64,000 bases of DNA from Streptomyces sp. MRC013 (GCF_023614235.1 NZ_CP094264.1:4526001-4590000), one strand, 5' to 3'; positions 1-9,451 are shown, numbered from the stretch's first letter. Numbers and translations are program-made. The notes: a model not told the origin generated them from the letters alone.

Positions 1-1
1 C

Positions 2-466
2 ACGCAACCCGCCCCGGCCACCGCCACCGATCCCGCCACCGCCCGCCCGGCGCCGGTGGCCGGAGCGTCCGCCCCCGACGCGGCGTCCGCCGCGTACCCG
101 CTGGACTGCGCCGGGGCCCCCACCGCCGTCCCCAGGACCGCCTCCGGCGACCTCGACGGCGACGGGCGGCCCGAGACGGTCGCCGCCGTCCACTGCCGGG
201 CCGGCTCGGGCACTCCGCCGCAGGGCCTCTACGTCCTCACGGGCGCGGACGGCACCGCGAAGGGCGCCCGCGTGGTGGCGACCCTCGTCGACCCCGCGGA
301 CGCCCTCACGGTCGGAGACCTCGCCGTGCGTGACGGCCTGGTCACGGCGACCCTGCTCGGCTACTCGTCCCCCGGCGTGCCCCGCTGCTGCCCCGACGAG
401 CGCGAGGCCGCCGAATGGCGGTGGTCCGGCGGCGCGTTCCTCCGCGCCGCCGCGACCACCCGCTGA
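2..466 (+). CDS. Secreted or lipoprotein-like protein, 5' end outside window
   Basis: The frame is open from base 2, so the start lies upstream or at an internal GTG at 56; about 150 C-terminal residues are present. The first visible part is a Thr/Ala/Pro-rich linker of the kind that follows an exported N terminus. A GDLDGDGRPETVA segment resembles the Asp-rich FG-GAP or calcium-binding loop, and the tail has CCPDEREAAEWRWSGG, a pattern I associate with small actinobacterial secreted proteins. Extracytoplasmic location is inferred from composition, since no signal peptide is in the window. It is convergent with the ferredoxin gene, 7 bp away. Function unknown. Confidence 0.55.
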   Translation, partial: TQPAPATATDPATARPAPVAGASAPDAASAAYPLDCAGAPTAVPRTASGDLDGDGRPETVAAVHCRAGSGTPPQGLYVLTGADGTAKGARVVATLVDPADALTVGDLAVRDGLVTATLLGYSSPGVPRCCPDEREAAEWRWSGGAFLRAAATTR

Positions 467-473
467 CGGACGG

Positions 474-785
474 CTACTCGGCGTCCGGGCCGTACACCTC
501 GACCCCGTCCGAGGCCCTCCGCACGTGGATGCAGTCGCCCGGGCACTCCTTCGCCGAGTCCACCACGTCCCGCAACAGCGGCAGCGGCACCGGCGCCGTC
601 GCGCCCGGCTCCTGGAGGAGCTCGTCGTCGGGGCTCTTCACATAGGCCAGGCCGTCGATGTCGAGTTCGAACACCTCCGGCGCGTACTGGGCGCAGATCC
701 CGTCCCCGGTGCAGAGGTCCTGGTCGATCCAGACCTCCAGAGCCTCCCCGGCGGCCGTGGTGGGGGCCTCGTGCTGCGCGGTCAT
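474..785 (-). CDS. Small single-cluster ferredoxin
   Basis: A 103-residue ferredoxin divergently oriented to arc. Residues about 20-45 carry a C-x5-C motif (CTGDGIC) followed by the APEVFELDIDG segment typical of actinobacterial 3Fe-4S/4Fe-4S ferredoxins that donate electrons to cytochromes P450 and other oxygenases. The C-terminal cluster motif is CPGDC rather than the common CPxxA, giving four cysteines in total, which leaves open a 4Fe-4S or a 3Fe-4S cluster. The ATG at 785 is chosen because it starts exactly at the conserved domain; the frame stays open further upstream but without protein-like sequence. No redox partner gene is adjacent, so its role next to the proteasome locus is unknown. 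Confidence 0.8.
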   Translation of the reverse strand: MTAQHEAPTTAAGEALEVWIDQDLCTGDGICAQYAPEVFELDIDGLAYVKSPDDELLQEPGATAPVPLPLLRDVVDSAKECPGDCIHVRRASDGVEVYGPDAE

Positions 786-972
786 ATGCCCTGCCGTTTC
801 CTGCCTCGGTGAAGCGTCGGGAAGTAAGTCCGGCCCGCCCTGACGGGTGTTGGCCACTGACGACGATACAACCGGGCCGCTTTCCGATGTTGGTGGGTGG
901 GTATTCCCTTCCCGTGGGGAAAGCGCAAGGGTGAAGATCGGACACACCTCGAGAGTCTTTGTGATCTAGGGG

Positions 973-1000
973 TTTCAACCACCACCCACGCAGGTAGGGT
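973..1000 (+). promoter_or_regulatory. Probable promoter of arc
   Basis: TTTCAA at 973-978 and TAGGGT at 995-1000 with a 16 bp spacer resemble a vegetative (HrdB-type) Streptomyces promoter. A small CTGGA/TCCAG hairpin follows, then the strong GGAGGAGGTGAGG ribosome site of arc. Identified by eye only. Confidence 0.4.
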
Positions 1001-1038
1001 CTGGAAGCGTCCAGCTCCCTTTGGAGGAGGTGAGGACC

Positions 1039-2805
1039 GTGGCAGCCCACGACGACGACATCAACCGCGGCATCCGGCCGGGGCGGGGGTCTGAGGACCC
1101 CGCCGGCCAGGTTGCCTATCTCGAGCAGGAAATCGCCGTCCTGCGACGCAAGCTCGCCGACTCTCCGCGGCACACGAGGATTCTCGAGGAGCGGATCGTC
1201 GAGCTGCAGACCAGTCTGGCCGGCGTGTCCGCGCAGAACGAGCGGCTCGCCAACACGCTCCGTGAGGCCCGCGACCAGATCGTGGCCCTCAAGGAGGAGG
1301 TCGACCGCCTTGCCCAGCCGCCGGCCGGCTTCGGCGTCTTCCTGCAGGCCAACGAGGACGGCACGTGCGACATCTTCACCGGCGGCCGCAAGCTCCGTGT
1401 GAACGTCAGCCCCAGCGTCGAGCCCGACCGGCTCCGGCGGGGCCAGGAGGTCATGCTCAACGAAGCGCTCAACGTGGTCGAGGCCATGGACTTCGAGCGC
1501 GCCGGGGACATCGTCACCCTCAAGGAGATCCTCGAGGACGGCGAGCGCGCCCTGGTCATCGGCCACACCGACGAGGAACGGGTCGTACGGCTCGCCGAGC
1601 CCCTGCTGGACGCCACCATCCGGCCCGGCGACGCCCTCCTGCTCGAACCCCGTTCCGGCTACGTCTACGAGGTCATCCCCAAGAGCGAGGTCGAGGAGCT
1701 CGTCCTCGAGGAGGTCCCGGACGTCGACTACGACAAGATCGGCGGCCTGGGCAACCAGATCGAGCTGATCCGCGACGCGGTCGAGCTCCCGTACCTCCAC
1801 CCCGACCTGTTCAAGGAGCACGAGCTCCGGCCCCCGAAGGGCATCCTGCTGTACGGCCCTCCCGGCTGCGGCAAGACCCTTATCGCCAAGGCCGTCGCCA
1901 ACTCCCTGGCGAAGAAGGTCGCCGAGGTGACCGGGCGGCCCGCCGGCAAGAGCTACTTCCTCAACATCAAGGGCCCCGAGCTCCTCAACAAGTACGTCGG
2001 CGAGACCGAGCGGCACATCCGCCTGGTCTTCCAGCGGGCCAGGGAGAAGGCGTCCGAGGGCACCCCCGTCATCGTCTTCTTCGACGAGATGGAGTCCCTC
2101 TTCCGCACCCGCGGCTCCGGCGTCAGCTCGGACGTGGAGAACACGATCGTCCCGCAGCTGCTCGCCGAGATCGACGGCGTCGAGGGGCTCGAGAACGTCA
2201 TCGTCATCGGAGCCTCCAACCGCGAGGACATGATCGACCCGGCGATCCTCCGCCCCGGCCGCCTCGACGTGAAGATCAAGATCGAGCGTCCGGACGCCGA
2301 GGCCGCCAAGGACATCTTCGCCAAGTACCTCACCCCGTCGCTGCCGCTCCACGCGGAGGACCTCGCCGAGCACAACGGCTCCAAGGAGGCCGCGGCGCAG
2401 GCCATGATCCAGTCGGTCGTGGAGCAGATGTACGCGGAATCCGAGGAGAACCGGTTCCTCGAGGTCACGTACGCCAACGGCGACAAGGAGGTCCTGTACT
2501 TCAAGGACTTCAATTCCGGCGCGATGATCCAGAACATCGTCGACCGGGCGAAGAAGATGGCCATCAAGGCCTACCTCGACCAGAACCAGAAGGGCATCCG
2601 GGTCTCCCACCTCCTCCAGGCGTGCGTGGACGAGTTCAAGGAGAACGAGGACCTGCCCAACACCACCAACCCGGACGACTGGGCCCGCATCTCCGGGAAG
2701 AAGGGCGAGCGGATCGTCTTCATCCGCACCCTCGTCACCGGAAAGCAGGGCGCGGACACCGGGCGCTCCATCGACACGGTGGCCAACACCGGCCAGTACC
2801 TCTAG
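1039..2805 (+). CDS. arc: Proteasome-associated AAA ATPase ARC (Mpa)
   Basis: A 588-residue hexameric unfoldase that recognises pupylated proteins and feeds them into the 20S proteasome. An N-terminal coiled coil (about residues 20-75, [14 protein letters not shown] region) would bind Pup; two OB-fold domains follow (about 95-230); the AAA module has Walker A GPPGCGKT at about 273-280 and Walker B FFDEMES with Asp349/Glu350. The C terminus is GQYL, the tyrosine-containing tail used to dock on the proteasome alpha ring. GTG at 1039 is preferred over an upstream in-frame TTG at 1021 because GGAGGAGGTGAGG lies directly before it and the product then starts with the family's usual AHDDD sequence. 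It is followed by a strong terminator, so dop is transcribed separately. Confidence 0.97.
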   Translation: MAAHDDDINRGIRPGRGSEDPAGQVAYLEQEIAVLRRKLADSPRHTRILEERIVELQTSLAGVSAQNERLANTLREARDQIVALKEEVDRLAQPPAGFGVFLQANEDGTCDIFTGGRKLRVNVSPSVEPDRLRRGQEVMLNEALNVVEAMDFERAGDIVTLKEILEDGERALVIGHTDEERVVRLAEPLLDATIRPGDALLLEPRSGYVYEVIPKSEVEELVLEEVPDVDYDKIGGLGNQIELIRDAVELPYLHPDLFKEHELRPPKGILLYGPPGCGKTLIAKAVANSLAKKVAEVTGRPAGKSYFLNIKGPELLNKYVGETERHIRLVFQRAREKASEGTPVIVFFDEMESLFRTRGSGVSSDVENTIVPQLLAEIDGVEGLENVIVIGASNREDMIDPAILRPGRLDVKIKIERPDAEAAKDIFAKYLTPSLPLHAEDLAEHNGSKEAAAQAMIQSVVEQMYAESEENRFLEVTYANGDKEVLYFKDFNSGAMIQNIVDRAKKMAIKAYLDQNQKGIRVSHLLQACVDEFKENEDLPNTTNPDDWARISGKKGERIVFIRTLVTGKQGADTGRSIDTVANTGQYL

Positions 2806-2817
2806 GAGCGCGCGGAA

Positions 2818-2870
2818 CCGGCTGCGGACGCCCCCGGACCCCCGAAAGGGGGAGGGCCGTCCGCAGCCGG
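2818..2870 (+). terminator. Rho-independent-type hairpin after arc
   Basis: CCGGCTGCGGACG (2818-2830) pairs perfectly with CGTCCGCAGCCGG (2858-2870); an internal CCCCC/GGGGG hairpin with a GAAA loop sits between them. There is no T tract, as usual for Streptomyces terminators. Confidence 0.75.
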
Positions 2871-3069
2871 CCGCGTTCCACCGGGCGCCGCCGGGCACGG
2901 GCCGCACCGGAGCAATGGCGCAATCGATCTCCCCTCCGGCGCGAAGGCGTTCTAGGCTCGTCCGTACCGCCGAATCGCGCAGTGCGGGGTCGGGCACCGC
3001 ACACGCATCGGAGAACCGGTACTCGGGCGCCGCCCCCGCACGGGGGTGCCGCCGGGCAAGGAGGGCCGC

Positions 3070-4581
3070 ATGACCGTACGGCGAGTAATGGGCATCGAGA
3101 CGGAGTACGGGATCTCCGTCCCCGGCCATCCCAACGCCAATGCCATGCTCACCTCGTCCCAGATCGTCAACGCCTACGCGGCGGCGATGCACCGGGCGCG
3201 CCGCGCCCGCTGGGACTTCGAGGAGGAGAACCCGCTGCGGGACGCCCGCGGCTTCGACCTCGCCCGCGAGGCCGCCGACTCCAGCCAGCTCACCGACGAG
3301 GACATCGGCCTCGCCAACGTCATCCTGACCAACGGCGCCCGCCTCTACGTGGACCACGCCCATCCGGAGTACAGCGCGCCCGAGGTCACCAACCCCCGCG
3401 ACGCCGTCCTGTGGGACAAGGCCGGCGAGCGGATCATGGCCGAGGCCGCCGAACGGGCCACCCAGCTGCCCGGCGCCCAGCCCATCCACCTCTACAAGAA
3501 CAACACCGACAACAAGGGCGCCTCCTACGGCACGCACGAGAACTACCTCATGAAGCGGGAGACCCCCTTCTCGGACATCGTGCGCCACCTCACGCCCTTC
3601 TTCGTCTCCCGCCAGGTCGTCACCGGCGCCGGCCGCGTCGGCATCGGCCAGGACGGCCAGGAGCACGGCTTCCAGCTCAGCCAGCGGGCGGACTACTTCG
3701 AGGTCGAGGTCGGGCTGGAGACGACACTCAAACGGCCCATCATCAACACGCGCGACGAGCCGCACGCCGACGCCGAGAAGTACCGCCGCCTCCACGTCAT
3801 CATCGGCGACGCCAACCTCTCGGAGATCTCCACCTACCTGAAGCTCGGCACGACCGCGCTGGTCCTGTCGATGATCGAGGACGGCTTCATCACCGTCGAC
3901 CTCGCCGTCGACCAGCCGGTGCGCACGCTGCACCGGGTCTCGCACGACCCGACGCTCCGGCAGCCGGTCACGCTCCGCAGCGGCCGGACACTGACCGCCG
4001 TGCAGCTCCAGATGGAGTACTGCGAGCTGGCCCGCAAGTACGTCGAGAACCGTTTCGGCGCCGACGCGGACGAGCAGACTACGGACGTCCTCACCCGCTG
4101 GGAGGACACGCTCAGCCGGCTGGAGAGCGACCCCATGAGCCTCGCCGGGGAACTGGACTGGGTGGCGAAGCTGGAGCTCATGGAGGGGTACCGGCGCCGC
4201 GACCGCCTCGGCTGGGACGCCGCGCGCCTGCACCTGGTGGACCTCCAGTACGCCGACGTGCGCCCCGAGAAGGGTCTGTACAACCGGCTGGTGGCCCGCG
4301 GGCGCATGAAGCGCCTGCTGGACGAGGCGGAGGTGGAGCGGGCCGAGAGGCGGCCTCCCGAGGACACCAGGGCCTACTTCCGCGGCCGCTGCCTGGAACA
4401 GTACGCGGACGACGTCGCCGCGGCGTCCTGGGACTCCGTGATCTTCGACCTCCCCGGACGCGACTCCCTGCAGCGGGTCCCCACACTGGAGCCGCTGCGG
4501 GGCACCCGGGAGCACGTGAAGGAGCTCCTGGACCGCTGCCGCACGGCCGAGGAACTGGTCCGGACCCTTTCGGGTGGCTGA
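3070..4581 (+). CDS. dop: Depupylase/Pup deamidase Dop
   Basis: A 503-residue carboxylate-amine-ligase-fold enzyme that deamidates the C-terminal Gln of Pup to Glu and removes Pup from substrates. Diagnostic features are GIETEYG with Glu10, the catalytic-type Asp95 in [10 protein letters not shown], the [18 protein letters not shown] nucleotide-binding stretch and [16 protein letters not shown]. Compared with PafA in the same window it has an extra segment at about residues 43-80 (the Dop loop), which separates depupylase from ligase. ATG 3070 follows AAGGAGGG at a good distance. The gene lies between arc and pup, and the Pup here ends in GGQ, so Dop activation is required. Confidence 0.97.
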   Translation: MTVRRVMGIETEYGISVPGHPNANAMLTSSQIVNAYAAAMHRARRARWDFEEENPLRDARGFDLAREAADSSQLTDEDIGLANVILTNGARLYVDHAHPEYSAPEVTNPRDAVLWDKAGERIMAEAAERATQLPGAQPIHLYKNNTDNKGASYGTHENYLMKRETPFSDIVRHLTPFFVSRQVVTGAGRVGIGQDGQEHGFQLSQRADYFEVEVGLETTLKRPIINTRDEPHADAEKYRRLHVIIGDANLSEISTYLKLGTTALVLSMIEDGFITVDLAVDQPVRTLHRVSHDPTLRQPVTLRSGRTLTAVQLQMEYCELARKYVENRFGADADEQTTDVLTRWEDTLSRLESDPMSLAGELDWVAKLELMEGYRRRDRLGWDAARLHLVDLQYADVRPEKGLYNRLVARGRMKRLLDEAEVERAERRPPEDTRAYFRGRCLEQYADDVAAASWDSVIFDLPGRDSLQRVPTLEPLRGTREHVKELLDRCRTAEELVRTLSGG

Positions 4582-4648
4582 AAGGCGCTTCGGGGAGCCG
4601 CCACAGGGAATCATGGAGGTGGCCCGGACGTCGAGAAAGACGGGGCCG

Positions 4649-4676
4649 ATGTCGGACCGGGCTTGTAGGGTCCGAC
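4649..4676 (+). promoter_or_regulatory. Promoter of pup with perfect inverted repeat
   Basis: TAGGGT at 4666-4671 is a good -10. It is flanked by an 8 bp perfect inverted repeat, GTCGGACC (4651-4658) and GGTCCGAC (4669-4676). ATGTCGGAC at 4649-4657 lies exactly 8 bp before the -10, partly matching the TTGTCRGTG-N8-TANNNT class controlled by PafBC (6 of 9 positions). Either an operator or a weak PafBC promoter is possible. Confidence 0.4.
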
Positions 4677-4721
4677 CTTGAGACACCTGACCAGGCGGGC
4701 AATCCGAGCGGGGTGAGGGAT

Positions 4722-4937
4722 ATGGCGACCAAGGACACCGGCGGCCAGCAGAAGGCCACGCGTTCCACCGAGGAGGTCGAGGACCAGGCACCCGAGGCGC
4801 AGGCCTCGGAGGACCTCAGGGAGCGCCACGAGAAGCTCAGCGACGACGTGGACTCGGTCCTCGACGAGATCGACGACGTGCTCGAGGAGAACGCCGAGGA
4901 CTTCGTGCGCTCCTTCGTGCAGAAGGGCGGCCAGTGA
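4722..4937 (+). CDS. pup: Prokaryotic ubiquitin-like protein Pup
   Basis: A 71-residue, highly acidic, intrinsically disordered modifier that PafA links to lysines of target proteins to send them to the proteasome. The sequence is the classic Streptomyces Pup: ATKDTGGQQKATRS at the start, a central DLRERHEKLSDDVDSVLDE helix that binds the ARC coiled coil, and a C-terminal VQKGGQ. The terminal Gln means it is made as an inactive form that Dop must deamidate to Glu before ligation. Only a GGTGAGGG-like ribosome site precedes ATG 4722. It is followed by 294 bp before prcB, which includes another TAGGGT (5127-5132), so prcBA may have its own promoter. Confidence 0.97.
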   Translation: MATKDTGGQQKATRSTEEVEDQAPEAQASEDLRERHEKLSDDVDSVLDEIDDVLEENAEDFVRSFVQKGGQ

Positions 4938-5126
4938 CGGCCGCGTGACCTCCGGGGCGGAGGCGGGCCGGGAGCGGGGGAGGCGGAGCGCCGTGTGCGG
5001 TGCGGCGGGACCGTGCCGCGCGCGGCGCTCGCCCGCGGACGGCCGGGAGCCGTGGTCCCGGAAGGGCCGCCGCCGGGTCCGCCCGGCCGCCCCCCGGCGG
5101 GATGTGGATCTTCACCCTGCTCCGGG

Positions 5127-5132
5127 TAGGGT
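5127..5132 (+). promoter_or_regulatory. Possible -10 element in the pup-prcB gap
   Basis: The 294 bp between pup and prcB hold a TAGGGT hexamer about 100 bp before the prcB start, with only a weak GTGGAT about 17 bp upstream. Nothing else recognisable is seen in this gap. Confidence 0.25.
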
Positions 5133-5231
5133 CCCTGGCGTACTGTGCTTCAACTGCAATCCGGCCATCGGCAAGCCGAGAGATGACCCCGGTGTCATCA
5201 GGCGGGCCGCCGCATATGTGGAGGGGAACTC

Positions 5232-6077
5232 GTGGAAGCAAACACCCGTGGCACCGGGCGTCTGCCGGCTGCCTTCCTGACGCCCGGGTCCTCGTCCTTC
5301 ATGGACTTCCTCGCCGAGCACTCTCCGGAGCTGCTCCCCGGGCGCCGGACGCTGCCCGCGGTGCAGGGCGCGGTCGAGGCCCCGCACGGCACGACGATCG
5401 TCGCCGCCGCGTTCCCCGGGGGCGTGGTCCTCGCCGGGGACCGGCGCGCCACCATGGGCAACATGATCGCGCAGCGCGACATCGAGAAGGTCTTCCCGGC
5501 CGACGAGTACTCGGCCGTGGGCATCGCCGGCACGGCGGGCCTCGCCGTGGAGATGGTGAAGCTGTTCCAGCTGGAACTGGAGCACTTCGAGAAGGTCGAG
5601 GGCGCCCAGCTCTCCCTGGAGGGCAAGGCGAACCGGCTCTCCACGATGATCCGCGGCAATCTCGGCATGGCCATGCAGGGCCTTGCCGTGGTCCCGCTGT
5701 TCGCCGGCTGGGACGTGGACCGCGAGAAGGGCCGGATCTTCTCCTACGACGTCACGGGCGGGCGCTCCGAGGAGCAGGGGTTCGCGGCGACGGGTTCCGG
5801 TTCGCTGTTCGCGCGCGGGTCGATGAAGAAGCTCTACCGCGAGGACCTCACCGAGCAGCAGGCCGTGACGCTGGTGGTGCAGGCGCTGTACGACGCGGCG
5901 GACGACGACTCGGCGACGGGCGGGCCCGACGTGGCGCGCCGCATCTACCCGATCGTCACGGTGATCACCGAGGACGGTTTCCGCCGGCTGGCGGAGGCGG
6001 AGGCGTCGGACGTGTCGCGCGCGGTGCTGGAGCGCCGGATGGACCAGCCGGACGGTCCACGCGCCGAGCTGCTCTGA
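5232..6077 (+). CDS. prcB: 20S proteasome beta subunit
   Basis: A 281-residue Ntn hydrolase that supplies the proteolytic sites of the 20S core. The N-terminal 53 residues ([15 protein letters not shown] to EAPHG) are a propeptide removed on assembly; cleavage at the [11 protein letters not shown] junction exposes the catalytic Thr54. The Lys/Asp environment of the active site is represented by [11 protein letters not shown]. The GTG at 5232 is supported by GGAGGGG at 5219-5225. It is followed 46 bp later by prcA, the normal beta-then-alpha order, so co-expression is expected. Confidence 0.97.
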   Translation: MEANTRGTGRLPAAFLTPGSSSFMDFLAEHSPELLPGRRTLPAVQGAVEAPHGTTIVAAAFPGGVVLAGDRRATMGNMIAQRDIEKVFPADEYSAVGIAGTAGLAVEMVKLFQLELEHFEKVEGAQLSLEGKANRLSTMIRGNLGMAMQGLAVVPLFAGWDVDREKGRIFSYDVTGGRSEEQGFAATGSGSLFARGSMKKLYREDLTEQQAVTLVVQALYDAADDDSATGGPDVARRIYPIVTVITEDGFRRLAEAEASDVSRAVLERRMDQPDGPRAELL

Positions 6078-6123
6078 GGTTGCCCCGATGTTCCCGCCAC
6101 TGACAGAAAGGCACGGATAGCCG

Positions 6124-6888
6124 GTGTCGACGCCGTTCTACGTCTCACCCCAGCAGGCCATGGCCGACCGGGCGGAGTACGCCCGCAAGGGCATCGCGCG
6201 GGGCCGGAGCCTCGTCGTGATGCAGTACGCCGACGGCATCGTCTTCGTCGGCGAGAACCCGTCCCGCGCGCTGCACAAGTTCAGCGAGATCTACGACCGG
6301 ATCGGCTTCGCCGCCGCCGGCAAGTACAACGAGTACGAGAACCTGCGGATCGGCGGCGTGCGCTACGCGGACCTGCGCGGCTACACCTACGACCGCGACG
6401 ACGTGACGGCGCGCGGACTGGCGAACGTGTACGCGCAGACGCTCGGCACGATCTTCTCCAGCGTCGGCGAGAAGCCGTACGAGGTGGAGCTGGTCGTCGC
6501 CGAGGTCGGCACGTCGCCGGAGGGCGACCAGATCTACCGGCTGCCGCACGACGGCTCGATCGTGGACGAGCACGGTTCGGTGGCCGTCGGCGGCAACGCC
6601 GAGCAGATCAGCAGCTTCCTGGACCAGCGGCACCGTGACGGGATGTCGTTGGCGGAGGCGCTGAAGCTTGCGGTGCAGGCCCTGTCGCGGGACACCAGCG
6701 GCAGCGAGCGGGAGATTCCCGCGGAGCGCCTGGAGGTGGCCGTGCTGGACCGCACGCGCCCGCAGTCGCGGAAGTTCCGGCGGATCACGGGCCGACAGCT
6801 GGTGCGACTGCTGGCGGCCCAGGAGCCGGCGACGGCTCCCACGGACGCCGCGGACGACGCCGAGGACCCGGAGGGCTCCGAGGGGTAG
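6124..6888 (+). CDS. prcA: 20S proteasome alpha subunit
   Basis: A 254-residue non-catalytic subunit that forms the outer gated rings of the 20S core and the docking surface for ARC. The start [27 protein letters not shown] is the typical gating N terminus; the rest is the proteasome fold ([49 protein letters not shown]). The acidic tail ([11 protein letters not shown]) is disordered and usual in the genus. GTG 6124 has an AGAAAGG at about 12 bp. It ends a pup-prcB-prcA block and faces a LacI-type gene across a strong hairpin. Confidence 0.97.
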   Translation: MSTPFYVSPQQAMADRAEYARKGIARGRSLVVMQYADGIVFVGENPSRALHKFSEIYDRIGFAAAGKYNEYENLRIGGVRYADLRGYTYDRDDVTARGLANVYAQTLGTIFSSVGEKPYEVELVVAEVGTSPEGDQIYRLPHDGSIVDEHGSVAVGGNAEQISSFLDQRHRDGMSLAEALKLAVQALSRDTSGSEREIPAERLEVAVLDRTRPQSRKFRRITGRQLVRLLAAQEPATAPTDAADDAEDPEGSEG

Positions 6889-6908
6889 GCGCCGCCCGGT
6901 GGTTCCCC

Positions 6909-6943
6909 GGCCCCGGTCCGCCCTCCGGCGGCGGACCGGGGCC
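6909..6943. terminator. Bidirectional terminator between prcA and the LacI gene
   Basis: GGCCCCGGTCCGCC (6909-6922) and GGCGGACCGGGGCC (6930-6943) form a perfect 14 bp stem with a 7 nt loop in the 66 bp between two convergent genes. Confidence 0.8.
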
Positions 6944-6954
6944 TTCGCCGTGCG

Positions 6955-8070
6955 TCAGCCGGGCGGCGGGGCGGTGGAGGCCCGTACCCGCAGCGCGACG
7001 GGCAGGTTCCCGCGGGGTGGGGTGCGGCCGTCGAGGACGGCGAGGAGGGCCTCCATGCCGCGCTCCCCGACCCGTTCGGCGGGGAGGGCGACGGTGGTGA
7101 GCTCCGGTTCGACGGCGGTGGCGAGGGCCAGGTCGTCGAAGCCGGTGACCGACACGTCCTCGGGGACGCGCAGGCCGAGGCGGCGTACGGCCTTGCACGC
7201 GCCGGCCGCGATGAGGTCGTCGTCGCAGACGAGGGCGGTGGGGCGGGGGCCCGGCGCGGTGAGGGCGAGCGCGGCGGCCCCGCGTGCGCCGGACACGTCC
7301 AGGGGCGTGGGGAAGGTGCGCACGGCGGCGTCGCGGCGGTGGGCGAGGGCGGCGGCGAGCGCCCGGGCGCGCACGTCGAAGGTCCAGGAGGGCACGGCGG
7401 ACGCCAGATGGGCGAAACGGCGGTGGCCGAGGGCGAGGAGGTGGTCCGCCACCCGGCGCATACCGTCGGCGATGTCGAGGTTGACCTGCGCGGCGGAGCC
7501 CGGGTCGGCGGGGTCGCTGTCGAGCATCACGAGTGGCAGGTCCGGGTCGCGGAAGGCGCCGAGGGCGTCGGCGGCCATGGACGAGGCGATGACGCCGTCG
7601 AGGGCCGCACGGGCGGACGCGAAGGGGTCCCTGGCCGGACCGATCCCCTGCGGGGAGGGGTAGAGGACCACACCGAAACCGTGGCGGGCGGCGACGGCCG
7701 AGGCGCCCGCGTGGACGCGTGCGAAGAACTCGTTGGTGAGGGCCGGGACGACGAGGAGCACGGTGCGGGTGCGGCCCAGCCGGAGGTTGCGGGCGGCGAG
7801 GTTGGGGCGATAGCCGAGCCGACGGGCCGTGTCGCGGACGAGCTCGGCGGTGCGCTCGGAGACGCGGCCGTGCCACTTGCCGCCCATCACGAGGGAGACG
7901 GTGGCCTGGGAGACGCCGGCCGCGCCGGCGACGTCGCGGCTGGTGGGGCGGGGCCCGCCGAGTGGTTCCGGAGCCTTCACGCGCGTCCGCCTCCGTGGGT
8001 TCTTCCGGGGCCGCCGCGCCGGTGCGGGACGGTCGGCCGGGTGCGCGGGTGGATCCGCGGATGCCGACAT
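6955..8070 (-). CDS. LacI-family transcriptional repressor
   Basis: A 371-residue regulator. After a basic, Pro-rich leader of about 40 residues, PTSRDVAGAAGVSQATVSLVM (about 42-62) is a LacI helix-turn-helix, followed by the hinge helix region RRLGYRPNLAARNLR and a periplasmic-binding-like effector domain ending near VPALTN to VALPAERVGERGMEALLAVLDG. It is divergent from an MFS exporter, with 64 bp between the two starts holding a paired TACGTA operator-like element, so it very likely controls the exporter and itself. The inducer cannot be told from sequence. Several alternative starts exist upstream, but they would run through the operator and into the MFS gene. Confidence 0.85.
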   Translation of the reverse strand: MSASADPPAHPADRPAPARRPRKNPRRRTRVKAPEPLGGPRPTSRDVAGAAGVSQATVSLVMGGKWHGRVSERTAELVRDTARRLGYRPNLAARNLRLGRTRTVLLVVPALTNEFFARVHAGASAVAARHGFGVVLYPSPQGIGPARDPFASARAALDGVIASSMAADALGAFRDPDLPLVMLDSDPADPGSAAQVNLDIADGMRRVADHLLALGHRRFAHLASAVPSWTFDVRARALAAALAHRRDAAVRTFPTPLDVSGARGAAALALTAPGPRPTALVCDDDLIAAGACKAVRRLGLRVPEDVSVTGFDDLALATAVEPELTTVALPAERVGERGMEALLAVLDGRTPPRGNLPVALRVRASTAPPPG

Positions 8071-8072
8071 GG

Positions 8073-8099
8073 TACGTATGACGAGGGAAGTTATACGTA
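8073..8099. promoter_or_regulatory. Paired TACGTA operator between LacI and MFS genes
   Basis: TACGTAT (8073-8079) and ATACGTA (8093-8099) form a perfect inverted repeat with a 13 bp spacer; each arm contains the self-complementary core TACGTA, and the cores are 21 bp apart, two helical turns. It lies between the divergent starts at 8070 and 8135. The AT-rich composition contrasts sharply with the surroundings. Confidence 0.6.
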
Positions 8100-8134
8100 A
8101 AACCCCGGCACGGGCCGGGGAGGAGGAGCGGGCG

Positions 8135-9442
8135 ATGGCTGCGGCGGGCGGCGGGTACGCCGACATACTCAGGGCTCCGCACGCGCTGCGGCTGCTGGTC
8201 GGCACGCTGGTCGGCCGGCTCCCGAACGGCACGGCCCACCTCGCGATCGCGATGTTCACGCGCGCGGAGGGCGGCGGCTACAGCCTCGCCGGGGCCCTGG
8301 CCGCCGTGTACGGGCTGGCGACGGCGGCGGGCCAGCCGCTGCTGGGGCGGGCCGTCGACCTCCACGGCCAGCCGCGGGTGCAGCTGCCGGCGGCCCTGGT
8401 GTCGGCGCTGGGGGCGGTGTGGCTGGCGGTGGCCGGGATCGGGTCGCTGCCGGCGGCGTTCGCCGCGGTGGCGGTGGCCGGGTTCTTCACCCCGCCGCTC
8501 GAGGGCGGACTGCGCGCGCTGTGGCCGAGCGTCCTGGGGAGCGGGGACCGGGTGCACCGCGCGTACGCCCTGGACGCCGTGGCGCAGGAGGTCATGTTCA
8601 CGGTCGGCCCGCTGCTCGTGACCGTCCTGGTGTGGCTCCGGTCGCCGGCGGCGGCGCTGCTGGTGGTCAACGCGGCGGGCGTCCTGGGCGCCCTGTCCGT
8701 GGTCGTTTCGGCCCCCTCGCGCGCGTGGCGCTCGGAGCCGCGCGAGGCGCACTGGCTGGGGGCGCTGCGGTCGCCCGGGCTGCTCGCGCTGCTGGCGGCG
8801 TTCTTCTTCGTCGGCCTGGCGATGGGATCGATCACGGTGGCCGCGCTGGCGTACGCGGACCTGAACGGGGGCGACACCGTGTACGGGGCGCTGCTGGCGG
8901 CGCTGGGGCTCGGCGCGCTCGCCGGCGGGCTCGTGTACGGGGCGCGGTCGTGGGCGGGGGAGCCCGAGGCGCGGCTGCGCCTGCTGGTGGGACTGCTGGC
9001 ACTGGGCTACCTGCCGTTGGTGCTGGTGCCCGGTGTGGTCCCCATGGCGGTGCTGGCCGCCGTGGCGGGCGTCTTCCTGGCGCCGGCCATCGCCTGCGCG
9101 TTCGTCGTCGTGGACCGGCACGCGCTGCGCGGCACGGTGACGGAGGCGTTCTCGTGGCTGGTGACGGCGTTCGGGGTCGGCGCCGCGGCGGGGACGGCCA
9201 CGGCGGGTCCGGCGGTCGAGCTGGCGGGCGTGCCCTGGAGCTTCGCGGTGGCCGGGGCCGGCGGGGCGGCGGCGCTCCTGGTGCTGGTGGCGGCCCGGCG
9301 GGTGCTGGCCGCCCCGCCGGGGCCGGAGGGGCCGCAGACGGGGGCGGGGAGCCGGCCGGAGGCGGGGAAAACGGCGCCCGCGTCGGAAAACGGTGGAAGC
9401 GGTGCCGTCGAACCCGGTTTCATCGAGAGCCGTCGGGCGTAA
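8135..9442 (+). CDS. Major facilitator superfamily transporter
   Basis: A 435-residue integral membrane protein with about 12 hydrophobic segments (for example LAGALAAVYGLATAAG, LVTVLVWLRSPAAALLVV, LLALLAAFFFVGLAMG, LAAVAGVFLAPAIACAFVVV) and the MFS loop GRAVDLHGQPRV. Substrate unknown; small-molecule export is the usual role of such single MFS genes. ATG 8135 is chosen for AGGAGGAG at 8121-8128. It is divergent from a LacI regulator and ends 9 bp before pafA, so it sits inside the Pup-proteasome locus; whether it shares function with it or is a passenger is not evident. The tail (PGPEGPQTGAGSRPEAGKT) is cytosolic and disordered. Confidence 0.85.
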   Translation: MAAAGGGYADILRAPHALRLLVGTLVGRLPNGTAHLAIAMFTRAEGGGYSLAGALAAVYGLATAAGQPLLGRAVDLHGQPRVQLPAALVSALGAVWLAVAGIGSLPAAFAAVAVAGFFTPPLEGGLRALWPSVLGSGDRVHRAYALDAVAQEVMFTVGPLLVTVLVWLRSPAAALLVVNAAGVLGALSVVVSAPSRAWRSEPREAHWLGALRSPGLLALLAAFFFVGLAMGSITVAALAYADLNGGDTVYGALLAALGLGALAGGLVYGARSWAGEPEARLRLLVGLLALGYLPLVLVPGVVPMAVLAAVAGVFLAPAIACAFVVVDRHALRGTVTEAFSWLVTAFGVGAAAGTATAGPAVELAGVPWSFAVAGAGGAAALLVLVAARRVLAAPPGPEGPQTGAGSRPEAGKTAPASENGGSGAVEPGFIESRRA

Positions 9443-9451
9443 TGTTCTGTC

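Noticed and set aside
361-4791. A 1476-codon open frame on the minus strand across arc and dop
   Set aside because: It is the antisense shadow of strongly supported genes; in 74% GC DNA the complementary frames rarely meet stops, and its composition (Val/Leu/Asp/Arg biased) is not protein-like.
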